This document shows, in pieces, positions 7,203-15,735 of a stretch of DNA of 32,923 nucleotides (position 1 is its first letter; each line of letters begins with the position of its first letter). Under the pieces are notes generated by a model, which worked only from the letters and a program-made list of their open reading frames with translations, did not search any database and was not told where the DNA came from. The translations under genes were made by a program, and so were the position numbers. The stretch comes from an uncultured bacterium (GTDB taxonomy: Bacteria; Cyanobacteriota; Vampirovibrionia; Gastranaerophilales; Gastranaerophilaceae), in assembly GCA_902775025.1 (NCBI GenBank), contig CACYKP010000029.1, forward strand, positions 1-32,923. The letters are read 5' to 3'.

Positions 7203-8312
7203 ATGAAAACTTTTACATTGGAACAAATTGCAGAGATTACCGGCGGTATGCTTACAAAAGCATCGGATGTAGCGATTACAAATATTGCTCCGCCAAAATT
7301 AGCTGATGAAAATACTCTTGCACTTGCTCTTGGTGAAGATGAGATTGCAAACCTGTCAGAAACAAAGGCTAAGGCAGCTCTTGTTCCATTGGGAGTTAAT
7401 ATAGAAGGATTTACAACTATTGAAGTTGAAAGACCTCGTTTGGCAATGATGAAGCTTATCTCTATGTTCTATGAAGAACCGGCTGTTAATAGCGGTATTC
7501 ACCCATCTGCTGTTGTAGCATCAACCGCTAAGATCGGTCAAAATGTTTCAATAGGACAAAATGTTGTAATAGCAGAACATGCTGAGATTGGCGATAACAC
7601 AAAAATTTTAGCAAACTGCTACATTGGAAACAATGCAAAAATTGGTTCTGATTGTTTCTTCCATCCCGGGGTAAATATTGGTGACAGAGTTCAAGTCGGT
7701 AACAAAGTTATCTTAAACCATGGAGTTTCTCTTGGCGCAGACGGTTTTAGTTTTGTTACAGAAAATCCTAATAATATTGAACAAGCAAGAAAAGACGGAG
7801 AAATTAAAGAAGGTAACACTGAACAAGTTATCTTTAAAATTCCTTCAATCGGCTCTGTAATTATCGGTAACAATGTAGAAATAGGTGCAAATTCTTGTAT
7901 AGACCGTGGCACAATCGAAAATACAGTAATCGGTGATAATACAAAAATTGATGACCTTGTAATGGTAGGTCATAACTGCCGTATAGGTAAAGGTTGTATG
8001 ATAGTTTCTCAAGTCGGTGTTGCAGGAAGTTGTGTCATCGGTGATAGAGTAGTTATTGCAGGTCAGGCAGGGCTTGCTGACCATATATCAATCGGTGATG
8101 ATACAATTATTGCCGCTCAAGCAGGTGTAACGAAGAGTTTCCCTGCAAAATCAATCGTAGTAGGTGCTCCTGCAGTTCCAAGGAAAGAATTTATCAAGCA
8201 ATTAAAGATTATGAAGGATGCAGGCGAACTTATTGCTAAGTTTAAAAAGTATGAACCTCTTTTAAAATCTTTTGAAGAGGGGGTTACAGAAGGTGAAAAA
8301 ACTGGTGTATAA
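7203..8312 (+). CDS. lpxD: UDP-3-O-acylglucosamine N-acyltransferase LpxD
   Basis: 369 residues, slightly longer than the usual 330-350. LpxD adds the N-linked hydroxyacyl chain to UDP-3-O-acyl-GlcN in lipid A synthesis. The N-terminal uridine-binding domain (1-95) is followed by a left-handed beta helix of hexapeptide repeats (about 98-320, e.g. [20 protein letters not shown]) and a C-terminal helix. The landmark GADGFSF (about 178-184) and the catalytic His in VGHNCRIG (about 258) are present. The extra length lies in a loop of about 25 residues between GADGFSF and IPSIG, where this family often has a short insert. AAGGAG precedes the ATG; spacing to rfaE2 is 19 nt, so they are co-transcribed. 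Confidence 0.95.
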   Translation: MKTFTLEQIAEITGGMLTKASDVAITNIAPPKLADENTLALALGEDEIANLSETKAKAALVPLGVNIEGFTTIEVERPRLAMMKLISMFYEEPAVNSGIHPSAVVASTAKIGQNVSIGQNVVIAEHAEIGDNTKILANCYIGNNAKIGSDCFFHPGVNIGDRVQVGNKVILNHGVSLGADGFSFVTENPNNIEQARKDGEIKEGNTEQVIFKIPSIGSVIIGNNVEIGANSCIDRGTIENTVIGDNTKIDDLVMVGHNCRIGKGCMIVSQVGVAGSCVIGDRVVIAGQAGLADHISIGDDTIIAAQAGVTKSFPAKSIVVGAPAVPRKEFIKQLKIMKDAGELIAKFKKYEPLLKSFEEGVTEGEKTGV

Positions 8313-8320
8313 GAATTAAC

Positions 8321-8359
8321 ACCTCACCCCAACCCTCTCCTCGACAGGAGAGGGAGGAG
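8321..8359 (-). repeat. GC-rich hairpin repeat (family 1) between lpxD and lpxC
   Basis: CCTCACCCCAA is followed by a perfect 9-bp stem CCCTCTCCT/AGGAGAGGG (8333-8354). The trailing GGAGGAG lies 6 nt before the lpxC ATG and is its only Shine-Dalgarno. Pairing of the stem could partly hide it. Confidence 0.75.
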
Positions 8360-8365
8360 ATTTTT

Positions 8366-9202
8366 ATGGTAACAATAAAGAACGAAATACGAACATCAGG
8401 CAAGTCATTAATGAAAAATAAAGAGTGCGAGGTCGTAATAAAACCCTCGGACTCAGGTCGTATTCGTTTCTTTTCAAAAGGTGCAGATCATTCTTTCGAT
8501 GCTTGTATAGAAAACTTGTATTCAACAGACCATTGTGTAACGCTTTGCAGTAAAGATAAAAGAACACTTCTGGGCGATTACAAATATAAGGTTATGCTTT
8601 GCGAGCATTTTAATGCGGCTTGCGCTATAACAGGTGTAAATTCTATTGATGTTTACTTGTCTGAAACTGAAATGCCAATCTTTGACGGAAGTTCAAAGGT
8701 TTGGGTTGATTTGTTTAATCAAGCCGGAATCGAAGGTAAAAACAAGGATTTTTATACTTTAGAAGAACCTGTATATTATCTGAACGGAAAGACAAGCCTT
8801 GTAGTTATTCCTGATAAGGAGCTAAGAATTACCTATGCAGTAAACTATGATCATCCCGATTTAAGACACCAATGGGTAACAATGGATAATAAAAACTTAA
8901 CAGAAATAATTGAAGCAAGAACTTTTGGTTTTTATAAAGATTTAGCAAAATTTCAAGCGTTAGGTTTCGCAAGAGGTGTTACTATAGATAACACAGTAGG
9001 ACTAAAAGACGAAGGCTATACAACAGAATTGCGCTCAGAACTGGAACCTGTAAAACATAAAATATTGGATTTACTGGGTGATTTTAACTTAACAGGTGTT
9101 TCACCATTAAATATGAGGGTACAAATATTAGTAAAAGAAGCAGGACATGCAGTGCATTGTAAAGTCGCGCAAATGCTAAGGAGTAAATTAGTAAAGATAT
9201 AA
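8366..9202 (+). CDS. lpxC: UDP-3-O-acyl-N-acetylglucosamine deacetylase LpxC
   Basis: 278 residues (E. coli LpxC has 305). The Zn-dependent enzyme performs the committed deacetylation of lipid A synthesis. The three metal ligands are visible: E80-H81 in CEHFNAA (first His motif), H231 and D235 in KHKILDLLGD, and catalytic H261 in AGHAVH. Family signatures IFDGSS (near 105) and EARTFGF (183-189) are present. The N-terminus is about 10 residues longer than needed, but the ATG at 8366 is the one with a GGAGGAG. It sits between lpxD and fabZ, the classical order. The Shine-Dalgarno comes from the repeat just upstream. Confidence 0.94.
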   Translation: MVTIKNEIRTSGKSLMKNKECEVVIKPSDSGRIRFFSKGADHSFDACIENLYSTDHCVTLCSKDKRTLLGDYKYKVMLCEHFNAACAITGVNSIDVYLSETEMPIFDGSSKVWVDLFNQAGIEGKNKDFYTLEEPVYYLNGKTSLVVIPDKELRITYAVNYDHPDLRHQWVTMDNKNLTEIIEARTFGFYKDLAKFQALGFARGVTIDNTVGLKDEGYTTELRSELEPVKHKILDLLGDFNLTGVSPLNMRVQILVKEAGHAVHCKVAQMLRSKLVKI

Positions 9203-9218
9203 TAAGAAAGTTTTATCG

Positions 9219-9249
9219 CCCAACCGGAGAGGTTTGGGGTGAGGGTGAA
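9219..9249 (+). repeat. Degenerate family-1 repeat between lpxC and fabZ
   Basis: GGAGAGGTTTGGGGTGAGGG matches the right half of the family-1 elements at 2411 and 16349. The left hairpin arm is missing, so it looks like a decayed copy. Confidence 0.6.
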
Positions 9250-9286
9250 ATTATTAAAGAAGTAATGAATAAGAAGGAGTATAAAA

Positions 9287-9739
9287 ATGACAGAAGAATT
9301 AAATCAAGAAGTATTATCATTTGACATCAAAGAAATTATGGATATGATTCCTCACAGATATCCTTTTTTGTTGGTTGATAGAATTACTGAATGCATACCG
9401 AACAAGTATTCAAAAGGGTATAAAAATCTGACAATGAACGAAGAATTTTTCCAAGGACACTTTCCGGGAAATCCTATTATGCCGGGGGTATTACAGCTTG
9501 AAGCTTTGGCTCAATGCTCAGCACCAATTTTGATGTGTTCACCTGAGAATAAAGGTAAATTAACATTGTTTGCAGGTGTTGATAATGTAAGATTTAAAAA
9601 TATTGTTCGCCCCGGTGACAGATTTGATATGTACATCGAGATGACAAAGGTAAAAGGCCCGATAAGCAAATGTCATGCAGTTGGCTCTGTTGACGGTAAA
9701 GTTTGTGTTGAAGCAGACTTGACTGTAGCTTTAAAATAG
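9287..9739 (+). CDS. fabZ: 3-hydroxyacyl-[acyl-carrier-protein] dehydratase FabZ
   Basis: 150 residues, full length for FabZ. It dehydrates 3-hydroxyacyl-ACP in fatty-acid elongation and competes with lipid A enzymes for that intermediate, which explains its place after lpxC. The hot-dog fold motifs IPHRYPFLLVDRI (catalytic H23) and GHFPGNPIMPGVLQLEALAQ (catalytic E72) are exact. AAGGAG lies 7-8 nt before the ATG. In many bacteria lpxA follows; here the operon ends at a terminator (9911) and lpxA is absent from the window. Confidence 0.96.
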   Translation: MTEELNQEVLSFDIKEIMDMIPHRYPFLLVDRITECIPNKYSKGYKNLTMNEEFFQGHFPGNPIMPGVLQLEALAQCSAPILMCSPENKGKLTLFAGVDNVRFKNIVRPGDRFDMYIEMTKVKGPISKCHAVGSVDGKVCVEADLTVALK

Positions 9740-9910
9740 GGAAAAGAATACATAGATTTGTTCCTTTTGGACAAAAGGAACCGAAAACCTTTTAATAAGA
9801 AAAACGGCTGATTGAACACAAAAGGAGATGGTTGAACAAGACTCGAGTATCCGCCCTTTGAATACATAAGGAGCCGTTTGACTCAGTTTAAGATAAGTAA
9901 AAGTATAAAC

Positions 9911-9943
9911 GGTGCGGGTGAAAAATTCACCCGCACCTTATTT
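9911..9943 (+). terminator. Rho-independent terminator of the LPS operon
   Basis: GGTGCGGGTGAA and TTCACCCGCACC form a 12-bp stem with a 3-nt loop, followed by TTATTT. Confidence 0.88.
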
Positions 9944-9969
9944 ATGCTGGTGTGTTTATTACAGTTAAT

Positions 9970-9990
9970 GTCAGGTGTAACCTGACCTAC
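9970..9990 (-). repeat. Short REP-like hairpin (family 2)
   Basis: Stem GTCAGGT/ACCTGAC with loop GTA, followed by CTAC, which is the reverse orientation of the copy at 4256. Confidence 0.8.
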
Positions 9991-10041
9991 TTTGAAAAAA
10001 TATTATATGTTTAATATTGAACAGAATACATGCTAATCCCT

Positions 10042-10062
10042 GTAGGTCAGGCTCCGCCTGAC
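10042..10062 (+). repeat. Short REP-like hairpin (family 2) with compensatory pair change
   Basis: GTAG is followed by the stem GTCAGGC/GCCTGAC with loop TCC. The loop-closing T-A pair of the other copies is C-G here, so both sides changed together. Confidence 0.8.
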
Positions 10063-10106
10063 AACGACTAAAGATTTTATAATTTACGAAAATAAATCTT
10101 ATTAGT

Positions 10107-10136
10107 TTGTACATTTATCCCCTTGTATGATATAAT
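10107..10136 (+). promoter_or_regulatory. Promoter placing transcription start on the start codon at 10144
   Basis: TTGTAC (10107-10112), an 18-nt spacer and extended -10 TGATATAAT (10128-10136). The expected start, about 7-8 nt later, coincides with the GTG at 10144, so the mRNA would be leaderless. Confidence 0.65.
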
Positions 10137-10143
10137 CATTATC

Positions 10144-11235
10144 GTGAGAGATTTATTTAAAGTATTTTTATTAGGGATAGCTTTTTTATTTTGTATTGTA
10201 CCGGTGGTGGCGGTGCAGAAAAAGACTGTACTTGTTTTGCCTGATAATATCGTAACGGAAAGTCTTGCGATTGATTCTTATATATACAATCAGACTGCAG
10301 AGTTTTTTTCAAATGAGATTATTAATCTTTTGAATAAAACAGATTATATTGTTTGTCCGACAGTTAGTGATGAAAGAGAGTTGTTAAAAAGCAAGCCTGC
10401 TTATATGCTTCCTGCAAGAGATTTAACAAACAGATTCAGGACTACTTACAATGTTAATTATCCGCTTTTACAGAAGGTAGCAAAAGTTAATAATCAACAG
10501 TACGTTTTACTTTTAACTTCAACTGTTGATGCGGAAAATTATATATTAAGAAGAACGTTGTGGGATTTTCTGAATATTGCAGGGGCTACAGTTGTTGATC
10601 CTGCATATAAAATCAGTACTTATGCGGTTTTAGTTGATATGAAAAACAAAATTGTTTTGTGGTCAAATACATTCTACAAGACTATAAGCGTGGTTGAAAG
10701 CCGAATTCTTTCAAGAGGACCTTCTCCTCAAACAGAACAATTGCAGAAGATTAGGGATTATTCAAGGATGGTTACTCCTGAGATTGCAGAGAATGTTCAA
10801 ACAAGTGTACTTACAGAAGATGAATACTTAAAAGAATCATATAAAATATATTATGATATGGGCAACTTTGATAATATCTTTACTAAAAAATACAGAAGAT
10901 GGTATAAAGAAGGCAAAAAGGATATTTTAGGCTTTGGTTCTAACACCGGTAAAAAAGTAAAATCGGCAAAAGAACATTATCGCGAAAGCAAAGAAAGAAG
11001 AGAAGAACGTCGTCAACAACGAGCTGAAGAAAAAAGAAACCAAGAGGCACAAAGAATTCAACAAATGAAAGATGGTAAGATACAAGATAATGATCCAACA
11101 AAGATTATTCAACCGCTTGATTTTGAAGATCAATCCTTGTTTGAACCTGTTAATATGAGAAGAATTTGGAAAAATAATCTGTACGGTGATTATGACAAAG
11201 ACCGACCGGAATTAAGAGATTACGATAGATTATAG
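10144..11235 (+). CDS. Exported unknown protein with charged coiled C-terminal region
   Basis: Not recognised. From GTG 10144 it has 363 residues and a clear signal sequence (RDLFKVFLLGIAFLFCIVPVVAV). The body (about 25-245) is alpha/beta-like, with VLVLPDNIV and a segment YAVLVDMKNKIVLWSNTFYK. This reads like the envelope proteins in which a cytoplasm-exported domain reports 'lipoprotein/GNA1162-like' strands, but I cannot assign a family. Residues about 270-315 are a Glu/Arg/Gln-rich helix (KERREERRQQRAEEKR). A TTG start at 10123 would add MYDIIII and run over the -10 box, so I prefer GTG 10144, which has no Shine-Dalgarno but exact promoter spacing. Confidence 0.75.
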   Translation: MRDLFKVFLLGIAFLFCIVPVVAVQKKTVLVLPDNIVTESLAIDSYIYNQTAEFFSNEIINLLNKTDYIVCPTVSDERELLKSKPAYMLPARDLTNRFRTTYNVNYPLLQKVAKVNNQQYVLLLTSTVDAENYILRRTLWDFLNIAGATVVDPAYKISTYAVLVDMKNKIVLWSNTFYKTISVVESRILSRGPSPQTEQLQKIRDYSRMVTPEIAENVQTSVLTEDEYLKESYKIYYDMGNFDNIFTKKYRRWYKEGKKDILGFGSNTGKKVKSAKEHYRESKERREERRQQRAEEKRNQEAQRIQQMKDGKIQDNDPTKIIQPLDFEDQSLFEPVNMRRIWKNNLYGDYDKDRPELRDYDRL

Positions 11236-11290
11236 TTATAGATTAAATCCAAAACAGAATCTCTGTAACTGTTTGTAATTAAAATTTTTA

Positions 11291-11310
11291 TCAGGTGAAA
11301 ACCGACCTAC
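11291..11310 (-). repeat. Degenerate family-2 hairpin
   Basis: TCAGGTGAAAACCGACCTAC keeps the outline of the REP-like unit in reverse orientation, but with mismatches in the stem. Confidence 0.6.
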
Positions 11311-11332
11311 AGAACTACAAGATTACAAGAAC

Positions 11333-12178
11333 TTATTCACAACTCATTGTCATCAACAATTCTCTTATAACTTTTGTTGCTACAGCGGTTGATGCTCCGC
11401 TTGAATCGTAATCCGGAGCAAGTTCGACAACATCAGCGCCAAAAATGTTGAATTTAGAAATATACTTAAACCAGCCTAAAAGTTCATTAAACGTCAATCC
11501 TCCGACTTCGGGAGTCCCTGTTCCCGGCATTATTGATGTGTCAAGAACGTCAAGGTCAACCGTTACAAAAATCGGTTTATCCTTTAAGATGTCTATGTCT
11601 TCATATTTTGTTGCTCTTGTGTTGTATTTTTTCATTAGTTCAAATTCGTCCTTCATACCTGAACGAATACCGATTTGTTTAAGGTTTTCAAAACCTATTA
11701 TGTTCCCACAATGGCGAATTACGGCAGAATGCGACATTTCTTCACCCAGGTATTCTTCTCTTAAATCAGTATGAGCATCAAAATGAATTATAGCTATATC
11801 TTTGTAGAATTTTGAAATTGCTTTTATCTCAGGAAGTGTTACAAGATGTTCTCCGCCAATACCAAAAACCTTTTTCCCGTCTTTATAAATATCTTCAACA
11901 TTTTTTTCGATTAAATCTAAAGATTTTATAGTATTACCAAGCGGGAACTCTAAATCCCCTGCATCGTGGAAGTTGCAATCTTCAAGATGCTTATCAAAAT
12001 ATGGCGAATATTCTTCTAATCCCCAGCTTGCCAGTCTTATCTGCTCAGGTGCAAATCTTGAACCGGGGCGGTATGATACTGTACCGTCAAACGGAAGTCC
12101 GAGCATAATTATATCAGATGATGAGTAATCTTTATTTTCGCCCATCCAATTCCGATCCAAAAACGGTCCTCTTAACAT
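11333..12178 (-). CDS. speB: Agmatinase / ureohydrolase family enzyme
   Basis: 281 residues, full length. The two-Mn ureohydrolase core is intact: GGEH (108-111, H111), HFDAHTD (D134, H136, D138) and DLDVLD (208-213), followed by GTGTPEVGG. The N-terminal PFDGTVSYRPGSRFAPEQIR block is typical of agmatinases, which split agmatine to putrescine and urea; formimidoylglutamase and guanidinobutyrase share the fold. AAAGGAG precedes the ATG. No other polyamine gene is adjacent, so the exact substrate is inferred from family resemblance. Confidence 0.88.
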   Translation of the reverse strand: MLRGPFLDRNWMGENKDYSSSDIIMLGLPFDGTVSYRPGSRFAPEQIRLASWGLEEYSPYFDKHLEDCNFHDAGDLEFPLGNTIKSLDLIEKNVEDIYKDGKKVFGIGGEHLVTLPEIKAISKFYKDIAIIHFDAHTDLREEYLGEEMSHSAVIRHCGNIIGFENLKQIGIRSGMKDEFELMKKYNTRATKYEDIDILKDKPIFVTVDLDVLDTSIMPGTGTPEVGGLTFNELLGWFKYISKFNIFGADVVELAPDYDSSGASTAVATKVIRELLMTMSCE

Positions 12179-12249
12179 AATTTCTCCTTTTGTATTTTAT
12201 ATTTGAATATAATACACAAAAGATTTATTCGGGTAAAGTATTATATACT

Positions 12250-13131
12250 TTACTTTATGAAACTTTTCTTTGTTATAACAATTTTATCGGGCCTTACAGT
12301 ACAAATCCAATTGTTAAAATATTTTTCCATTGTTTTATTTTGCCAGTCTTTAAACTGATTTTCATTGAAGACATTATATTTTTTCAATATTTTTGTATAA
12401 ACAATTCTATCTAACGTAAACATTTTGGTTGCGATAATGTCTGCCACTGATTTTATATTATCAGGCTTCTTTTTATTTATAATATATACATTATATTTTT
12501 CGTAATATTCGATTTTATCATCAACGGTTAGAAAATCGGAATTATTAACTATTTCGTCGATTCTGTCAGATACTTCTATAGGACTTGGTTTATGGTTAAA
12601 TTTTAATTGTTCATTAATCTTTTGGGTATATGCTTGAGCCAAATCTAAGATTTGTTTTTCAGAATTCAATGTTTTAAAAAATTCGGGACCAAAACTATTA
12701 ATCTTGTTGCCAAGCGGCGGATCTATATTGTTCTTAATGAGCAAATTCATATTCTTTGCAATAAAAGCGCCAAACTGCTGAAAATCAATCTCACCTTGGA
12801 TAATAGCACTTCCCAAATAGGTGCCGTTATTCTTATAAACATTATTAATAATATTATCAATATATTGTTTATCATCTTCTGATTCAATGTATTTTCTCAA
12901 TGTTCTGTCAAGACCGGCATGATGCTCTGTCGGAACAGATGTTTGTGTAACACCTTGCATTGCTGTTGATTTTAATGCTTCTGCACCGGCTTTTGAAATA
13001 ACTTCCATTTGGTTTGGTTCGGCATCATGTTTTATAGAATTTGATGCGTATAAAGCAGCAGAACTTGCTAAAAGAGCAGAAGCTATACCTGTTTTTACAA
13101 ATTTATTTATTGAAGAGATCCCTTTAACCAT
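12250..13131 (-). CDS. Unknown, possibly exported, helical protein
   Basis: 293 residues, not recognised. The N-terminus (MVKGISSINKFVKTGIASALLASSAALYASNS) is basic, then hydrophobic with small residues near 30, so a signal peptide or one membrane anchor is likely. The rest is hydrophilic and Asn/Lys-rich with predicted helices, and it ends in a basic tail (VITKKSFIK). AGGAG 7-8 nt before the ATG sets the start. An inverted repeat AGATGTT/AACATCT (13145-13178) lies just upstream and could be an operator or leader hairpin. The gene diverges from the VWA protein, with about 160 nt between them. Confidence 0.7.
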   Translation of the reverse strand: MVKGISSINKFVKTGIASALLASSAALYASNSIKHDAEPNQMEVISKAGAEALKSTAMQGVTQTSVPTEHHAGLDRTLRKYIESEDDKQYIDNIINNVYKNNGTYLGSAIIQGEIDFQQFGAFIAKNMNLLIKNNIDPPLGNKINSFGPEFFKTLNSEKQILDLAQAYTQKINEQLKFNHKPSPIEVSDRIDEIVNNSDFLTVDDKIEYYEKYNVYIINKKKPDNIKSVADIIATKMFTLDRIVYTKILKKYNVFNENQFKDWQNKTMEKYFNNWICTVRPDKIVITKKSFIK

Positions 13132-13268
13132 ATTTTAACTCCTGAGATGTTGTACTTTATACATAGAATATAACATCTAAAAATATAATTTGCGCTTTTT
13201 TATATTTTTGTTTACAATTTTTAACCTTTATATTGAACTTTTTAAAATGATTTGCGTTTTATATGATG

Positions 13269-13274
13269 TATAAT
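13269..13274 (+). promoter_or_regulatory. -10 element of the VWA gene
   Basis: TATAAT 22 nt before the ATG, with AGGAGAAA in between. No clear -35. Unlike the leaderless genes it leaves room for a Shine-Dalgarno. Confidence 0.45.
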
Positions 13275-13295
13275 ATTTTTATACAGGAGAAAGTT

Positions 13296-14207
13296 ATGAA
13301 AAAGAATTATGCAGTATTATTAATAACAGGAATTATATTATCTTCAACAGTAGCATTTGCGGCTAAGTATACAATCAATAAATCAGGTACTGTAAGAAAT
13401 CAGGCAGGGCAGACAATTACATCTCCTGCAAATAGTGTAAACCAGAATTTTTATAATACATATACTCCTGCAAATTATATAAATAATAACGTTGTGAACC
13501 AAACACAAGTCGGTACGATAGAGATTGTAATGGATTTTTCAGGCAGTATGTCTAATTGGATTACGGCTGCAAAAAGAAGCATGGCTGCTATAATCGCCCA
13601 AATTCCATCGACTACAAGAGTAGGTTTTAGAGTATTCGGGCACGATTCAAACGGAACCAATCCTACAAGTATTCATACTTTGCAGGATGTTAAAAAGATT
13701 GTCAAAAACGGTAATAAGTTTACGGTTGTAACTGAAAAGAATCCAATAGGTACAATTAAAGGCGCTTGCAGTGCAACAACTCAAGTTGCGCCAATAATTA
13801 GTGCAAATTCAAACTCTATCTTAGCTGGTATGAATTCTGTTGATATAGGAGGAGCAACACCTCTTGTTTATGCACTTGATAGAGCTGCTTATCAAGATTT
13901 TGCAAATATGGATACCACTTCACCTAAAAAGATTATTTTGATTACTGATGGGGGAGAAAATTGCGGTGGCGATCCTTGTGCGTTTGCCCGTAACCTTATG
14001 AAAAAACGTTCTGATATCCATATAGATGTAATTTTAGCATCGTCTTTTTCAAAGTCTTTATCTTGTCTGGCATCAACCACAGGCGGACATTTGTATAATG
14101 TAAATAATTTAGGTGATTTTTCTAAAACATTAACAAAGACTATTCAATCTCAACCTGCAACTCAGCAAGAAATCAAAAAACAAAGCTACGAGTTTATTGC
14201 TGAATAG
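13296..14207 (+). CDS. Secreted von Willebrand factor A (VWA) domain protein
   Basis: 303 residues from ATG 13296, which has AGGAG 7 nt upstream; an earlier in-frame ATG at 13263 overlaps the -10 box. A Sec signal peptide (residues 1-23, KKNYAVLLITGIILSSTVAFAA) leads to an Asn/Thr-rich linker and one VWA domain (about 74-280). The metal-ion adhesion site is complete: DFSGSM (D80, S82, S84), GGATPL with the Thr, and ITDGGEN. Two Cys in CGGDPC and others nearby suggest disulfides after export. Such stand-alone VWA proteins bind partners in the periplasm or at the surface; the partner is unknown. Confidence 0.85.
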   Translation: MKKNYAVLLITGIILSSTVAFAAKYTINKSGTVRNQAGQTITSPANSVNQNFYNTYTPANYINNNVVNQTQVGTIEIVMDFSGSMSNWITAAKRSMAAIIAQIPSTTRVGFRVFGHDSNGTNPTSIHTLQDVKKIVKNGNKFTVVTEKNPIGTIKGACSATTQVAPIISANSNSILAGMNSVDIGGATPLVYALDRAAYQDFANMDTTSPKKIILITDGGENCGGDPCAFARNLMKKRSDIHIDVILASSFSKSLSCLASTTGGHLYNVNNLGDFSKTLTKTIQSQPATQQEIKKQSYEFIAE

Positions 14208-14249
14208 CTTAATGTAAAAATGTATTCTGATTTAATGTGCAATTTGTGC

Positions 14250-14255
14250 TAGAAT
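14250..14255 (+). promoter_or_regulatory. Extended -10 element of a leaderless aminotransferase gene
   Basis: TGCTAGAAT (TG at 14247) ends seven nt before the ATG at 14262. Transcription should begin at or next to the A of the start codon; there is no room for a Shine-Dalgarno. Confidence 0.6.
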
Positions 14256-14261
14256 TGGGGT

Positions 14262-15362
14262 ATGAAAATATCGCCTTTTAAGATAGAAGAATGGATGAAC
14301 ATGTATGAAAAAGGAGCGTTGTATGATTTGACTACAACGTGTATTAAACCTTTAAGCATATATGAACTTTTAGAACTTTCCGGAATGCAATCAATTCCTA
14401 TTTTTGAAAGATCACTTGATTATGGCAGTATTACCGGCTCAGAGAGACTAAAATATGCAATTCAGTCGCTATATACTAATCAGGAATTAAAAAATATAAC
14501 AGTTACTCACGGTGCAATAGGCGCAAATCAGTTAATTTTTTATTCGTTATTAGAACCCGGTGATGAAGTTGTATGTGTTGTTCCTGCGTACCAACAGCAT
14601 TATTCTATTCCTGAATCAATCGGAGCTAATGTAAAATTATATTTTTTAAAAGAAGAAAACAATTGGCTTCCCGATATGGAGGAACTTTCTCAAGTTGTTA
14701 CGTCAAAAACAAAGCTTTTGTGCCTGAATAATCCAAATAACCCGACAGGAGCCGTTATTCCTAATTGGTTATTGGAAGAAATTGCAGAATTCGCAAAGAA
14801 AAATCACGTTTGGGTTTTATCAGACGAAGTATATAGAGGGCTTAATTTAATAGGACACCCATATTCAACATCTATAGCAGATTTATACGAAAGAGGAATA
14901 TCAGTAGGAAGCATGTCAAAAACGTACTCGCTTCCGGGACTACGTGTAGGCTGGGTTTGTGCAAGAGAAGATTTAATTAATGAAATTAACCATCAAAGGC
15001 AGTATAATACAATAAGTGTAAGTATATTAGATGAATATTTTGCATCTGTAGCACTTGAAAATCGGGATAAAATAGCAGAACGTAATTTTGATATTATGCG
15101 CTCAGGTATTGATATTTTTACTTCTTGGCTTGCGAATGAAGAATTAGCTAAATGTATAATTCCAAACGGAGGAACTACCGCCTTTGTAAAATACCAAAAG
15201 GACATGACCTCTCGTAATTTGTGCAAAAGACTTCAAAACAGGACCGGTGTTGCACTGCTTCCCGGTGAAACGATGGAGATGGAAGGGTATGTTCGAATCG
15301 GCTATTGTGCAACAGCTCTAAATCACGCATTAAATCTGTTTTCAGAGTACTTGCACAGCTAA
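14262..15362 (+). CDS. PLP-dependent class I/II aminotransferase
   Basis: 366 residues, a little shorter than the usual 380-400. Fold-type I motifs are in order: THGAIGANQLIF (phosphate-binding turn, about 82-93), NNPNNPTGAVI (156-166), SDEVYRGL (D188 and Tyr) and the PLP lysine in GSMSKTYSLPGLRVGW (K220). The C-terminal GETMEMEGYVRIGYC supplies the substrate-carboxylate Arg. The start (EEWMNMYEKGALYDLTTTC) resembles aminotransferases annotated as capreomycidine-synthase-like, but the substrate cannot be read from sequence. It appears monocistronic, with its own promoter directly on the ATG. Confidence 0.88.
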   Translation: MKISPFKIEEWMNMYEKGALYDLTTTCIKPLSIYELLELSGMQSIPIFERSLDYGSITGSERLKYAIQSLYTNQELKNITVTHGAIGANQLIFYSLLEPGDEVVCVVPAYQQHYSIPESIGANVKLYFLKEENNWLPDMEELSQVVTSKTKLLCLNNPNNPTGAVIPNWLLEEIAEFAKKNHVWVLSDEVYRGLNLIGHPYSTSIADLYERGISVGSMSKTYSLPGLRVGWVCAREDLINEINHQRQYNTISVSILDEYFASVALENRDKIAERNFDIMRSGIDIFTSWLANEELAKCIIPNGGTTAFVKYQKDMTSRNLCKRLQNRTGVALLPGETMEMEGYVRIGYCATALNHALNLFSEYLHS

Positions 15363-15403
15363 ATTATTATTAAAAAAATAACGCCAACTACTCTTATGTC
15401 CTA

Positions 15404-15432
15404 TTGCAAGATGATTTTTATTATGGTAGAAT
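15404..15432 (+). promoter_or_regulatory. Sigma-70-type promoter of the ribF operon
   Basis: TTGCAA (15404-15409), a 17-nt spacer and TAGAAT (15427-15432). Transcription would start near 15439, leaving a leader of about 50 nt before the small gene at 15493. Confidence 0.65.
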
Positions 15433-15492
15433 TATTTTGCAGGGGAGTTGTTCTCAAATTCGGTCTGTGAATGATTAAATAAAGGGGTGAAT

Positions 15493-15732
15493 ATGCAAGT
15501 TTCTGCGATTAATACTCAGTATGATAACGGATATAATATGACTAATAATATAGCAATATATAACCGTTATAATGATAAAAATTCTGATACTTCTTTTAAT
15601 TCTTTAACCCCGTACACTTCTAAAAAGGGTGTTTCTTCAGATAAATTGCCTTACGTTTTTGATAGTGTTAATCAATGGAAAAATTTCTGCCACCAAAGAA
15701 TTTTGGGCGGTAAGCTCAATGTTATTGCATAA
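15493..15732 (+). CDS. Small Asn/Tyr-rich protein of unknown function upstream of ribF
   Basis: 79 residues from ATG 15493, preceded by AAAGGGG 6 nt upstream; a GTG two codons earlier is less well placed. Very rich in Asn, Tyr and Ser with no hydrophobic segment, and a more ordered C-terminal third (YVFDSVNQWKNFCHQRILGGKLNVIA). The stop is 3 nt before the ribF ATG, which has no Shine-Dalgarno, so ribF translation probably depends on this frame. Not recognised. Confidence 0.6.
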   Translation: MQVSAINTQYDNGYNMTNNIAIYNRYNDKNSDTSFNSLTPYTSKKGVSSDKLPYVFDSVNQWKNFCHQRILGGKLNVIA

Positions 15733-15735
15733 AGT

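Larger units (their letters stand above)
9740..10106. other. Repeat-rich intergenic region after the LPS operon
   Basis: No convincing gene. It holds the hairpin GTTCCTTTTG/CAAAAGGAAC (9760-9781), similar in plan to the start of the 98-nt repeat, then a strong terminator (9911-9943) and two oppositely oriented family-2 hairpins (9970-9990 and 10042-10062). Frames through it are translated repeats. Confidence 0.6.

Noticed and set aside
9673..9867. 64-codon minus-strand frame across the end of fabZ
   Set aside because: Antisense to fabZ and its downstream hairpin; no start signals.
9829..9870. 13-codon frame MVEQDS... after AAAAGGAG
   Set aside because: The Shine-Dalgarno overlaps the start codon; the region is repeat DNA before a terminator.
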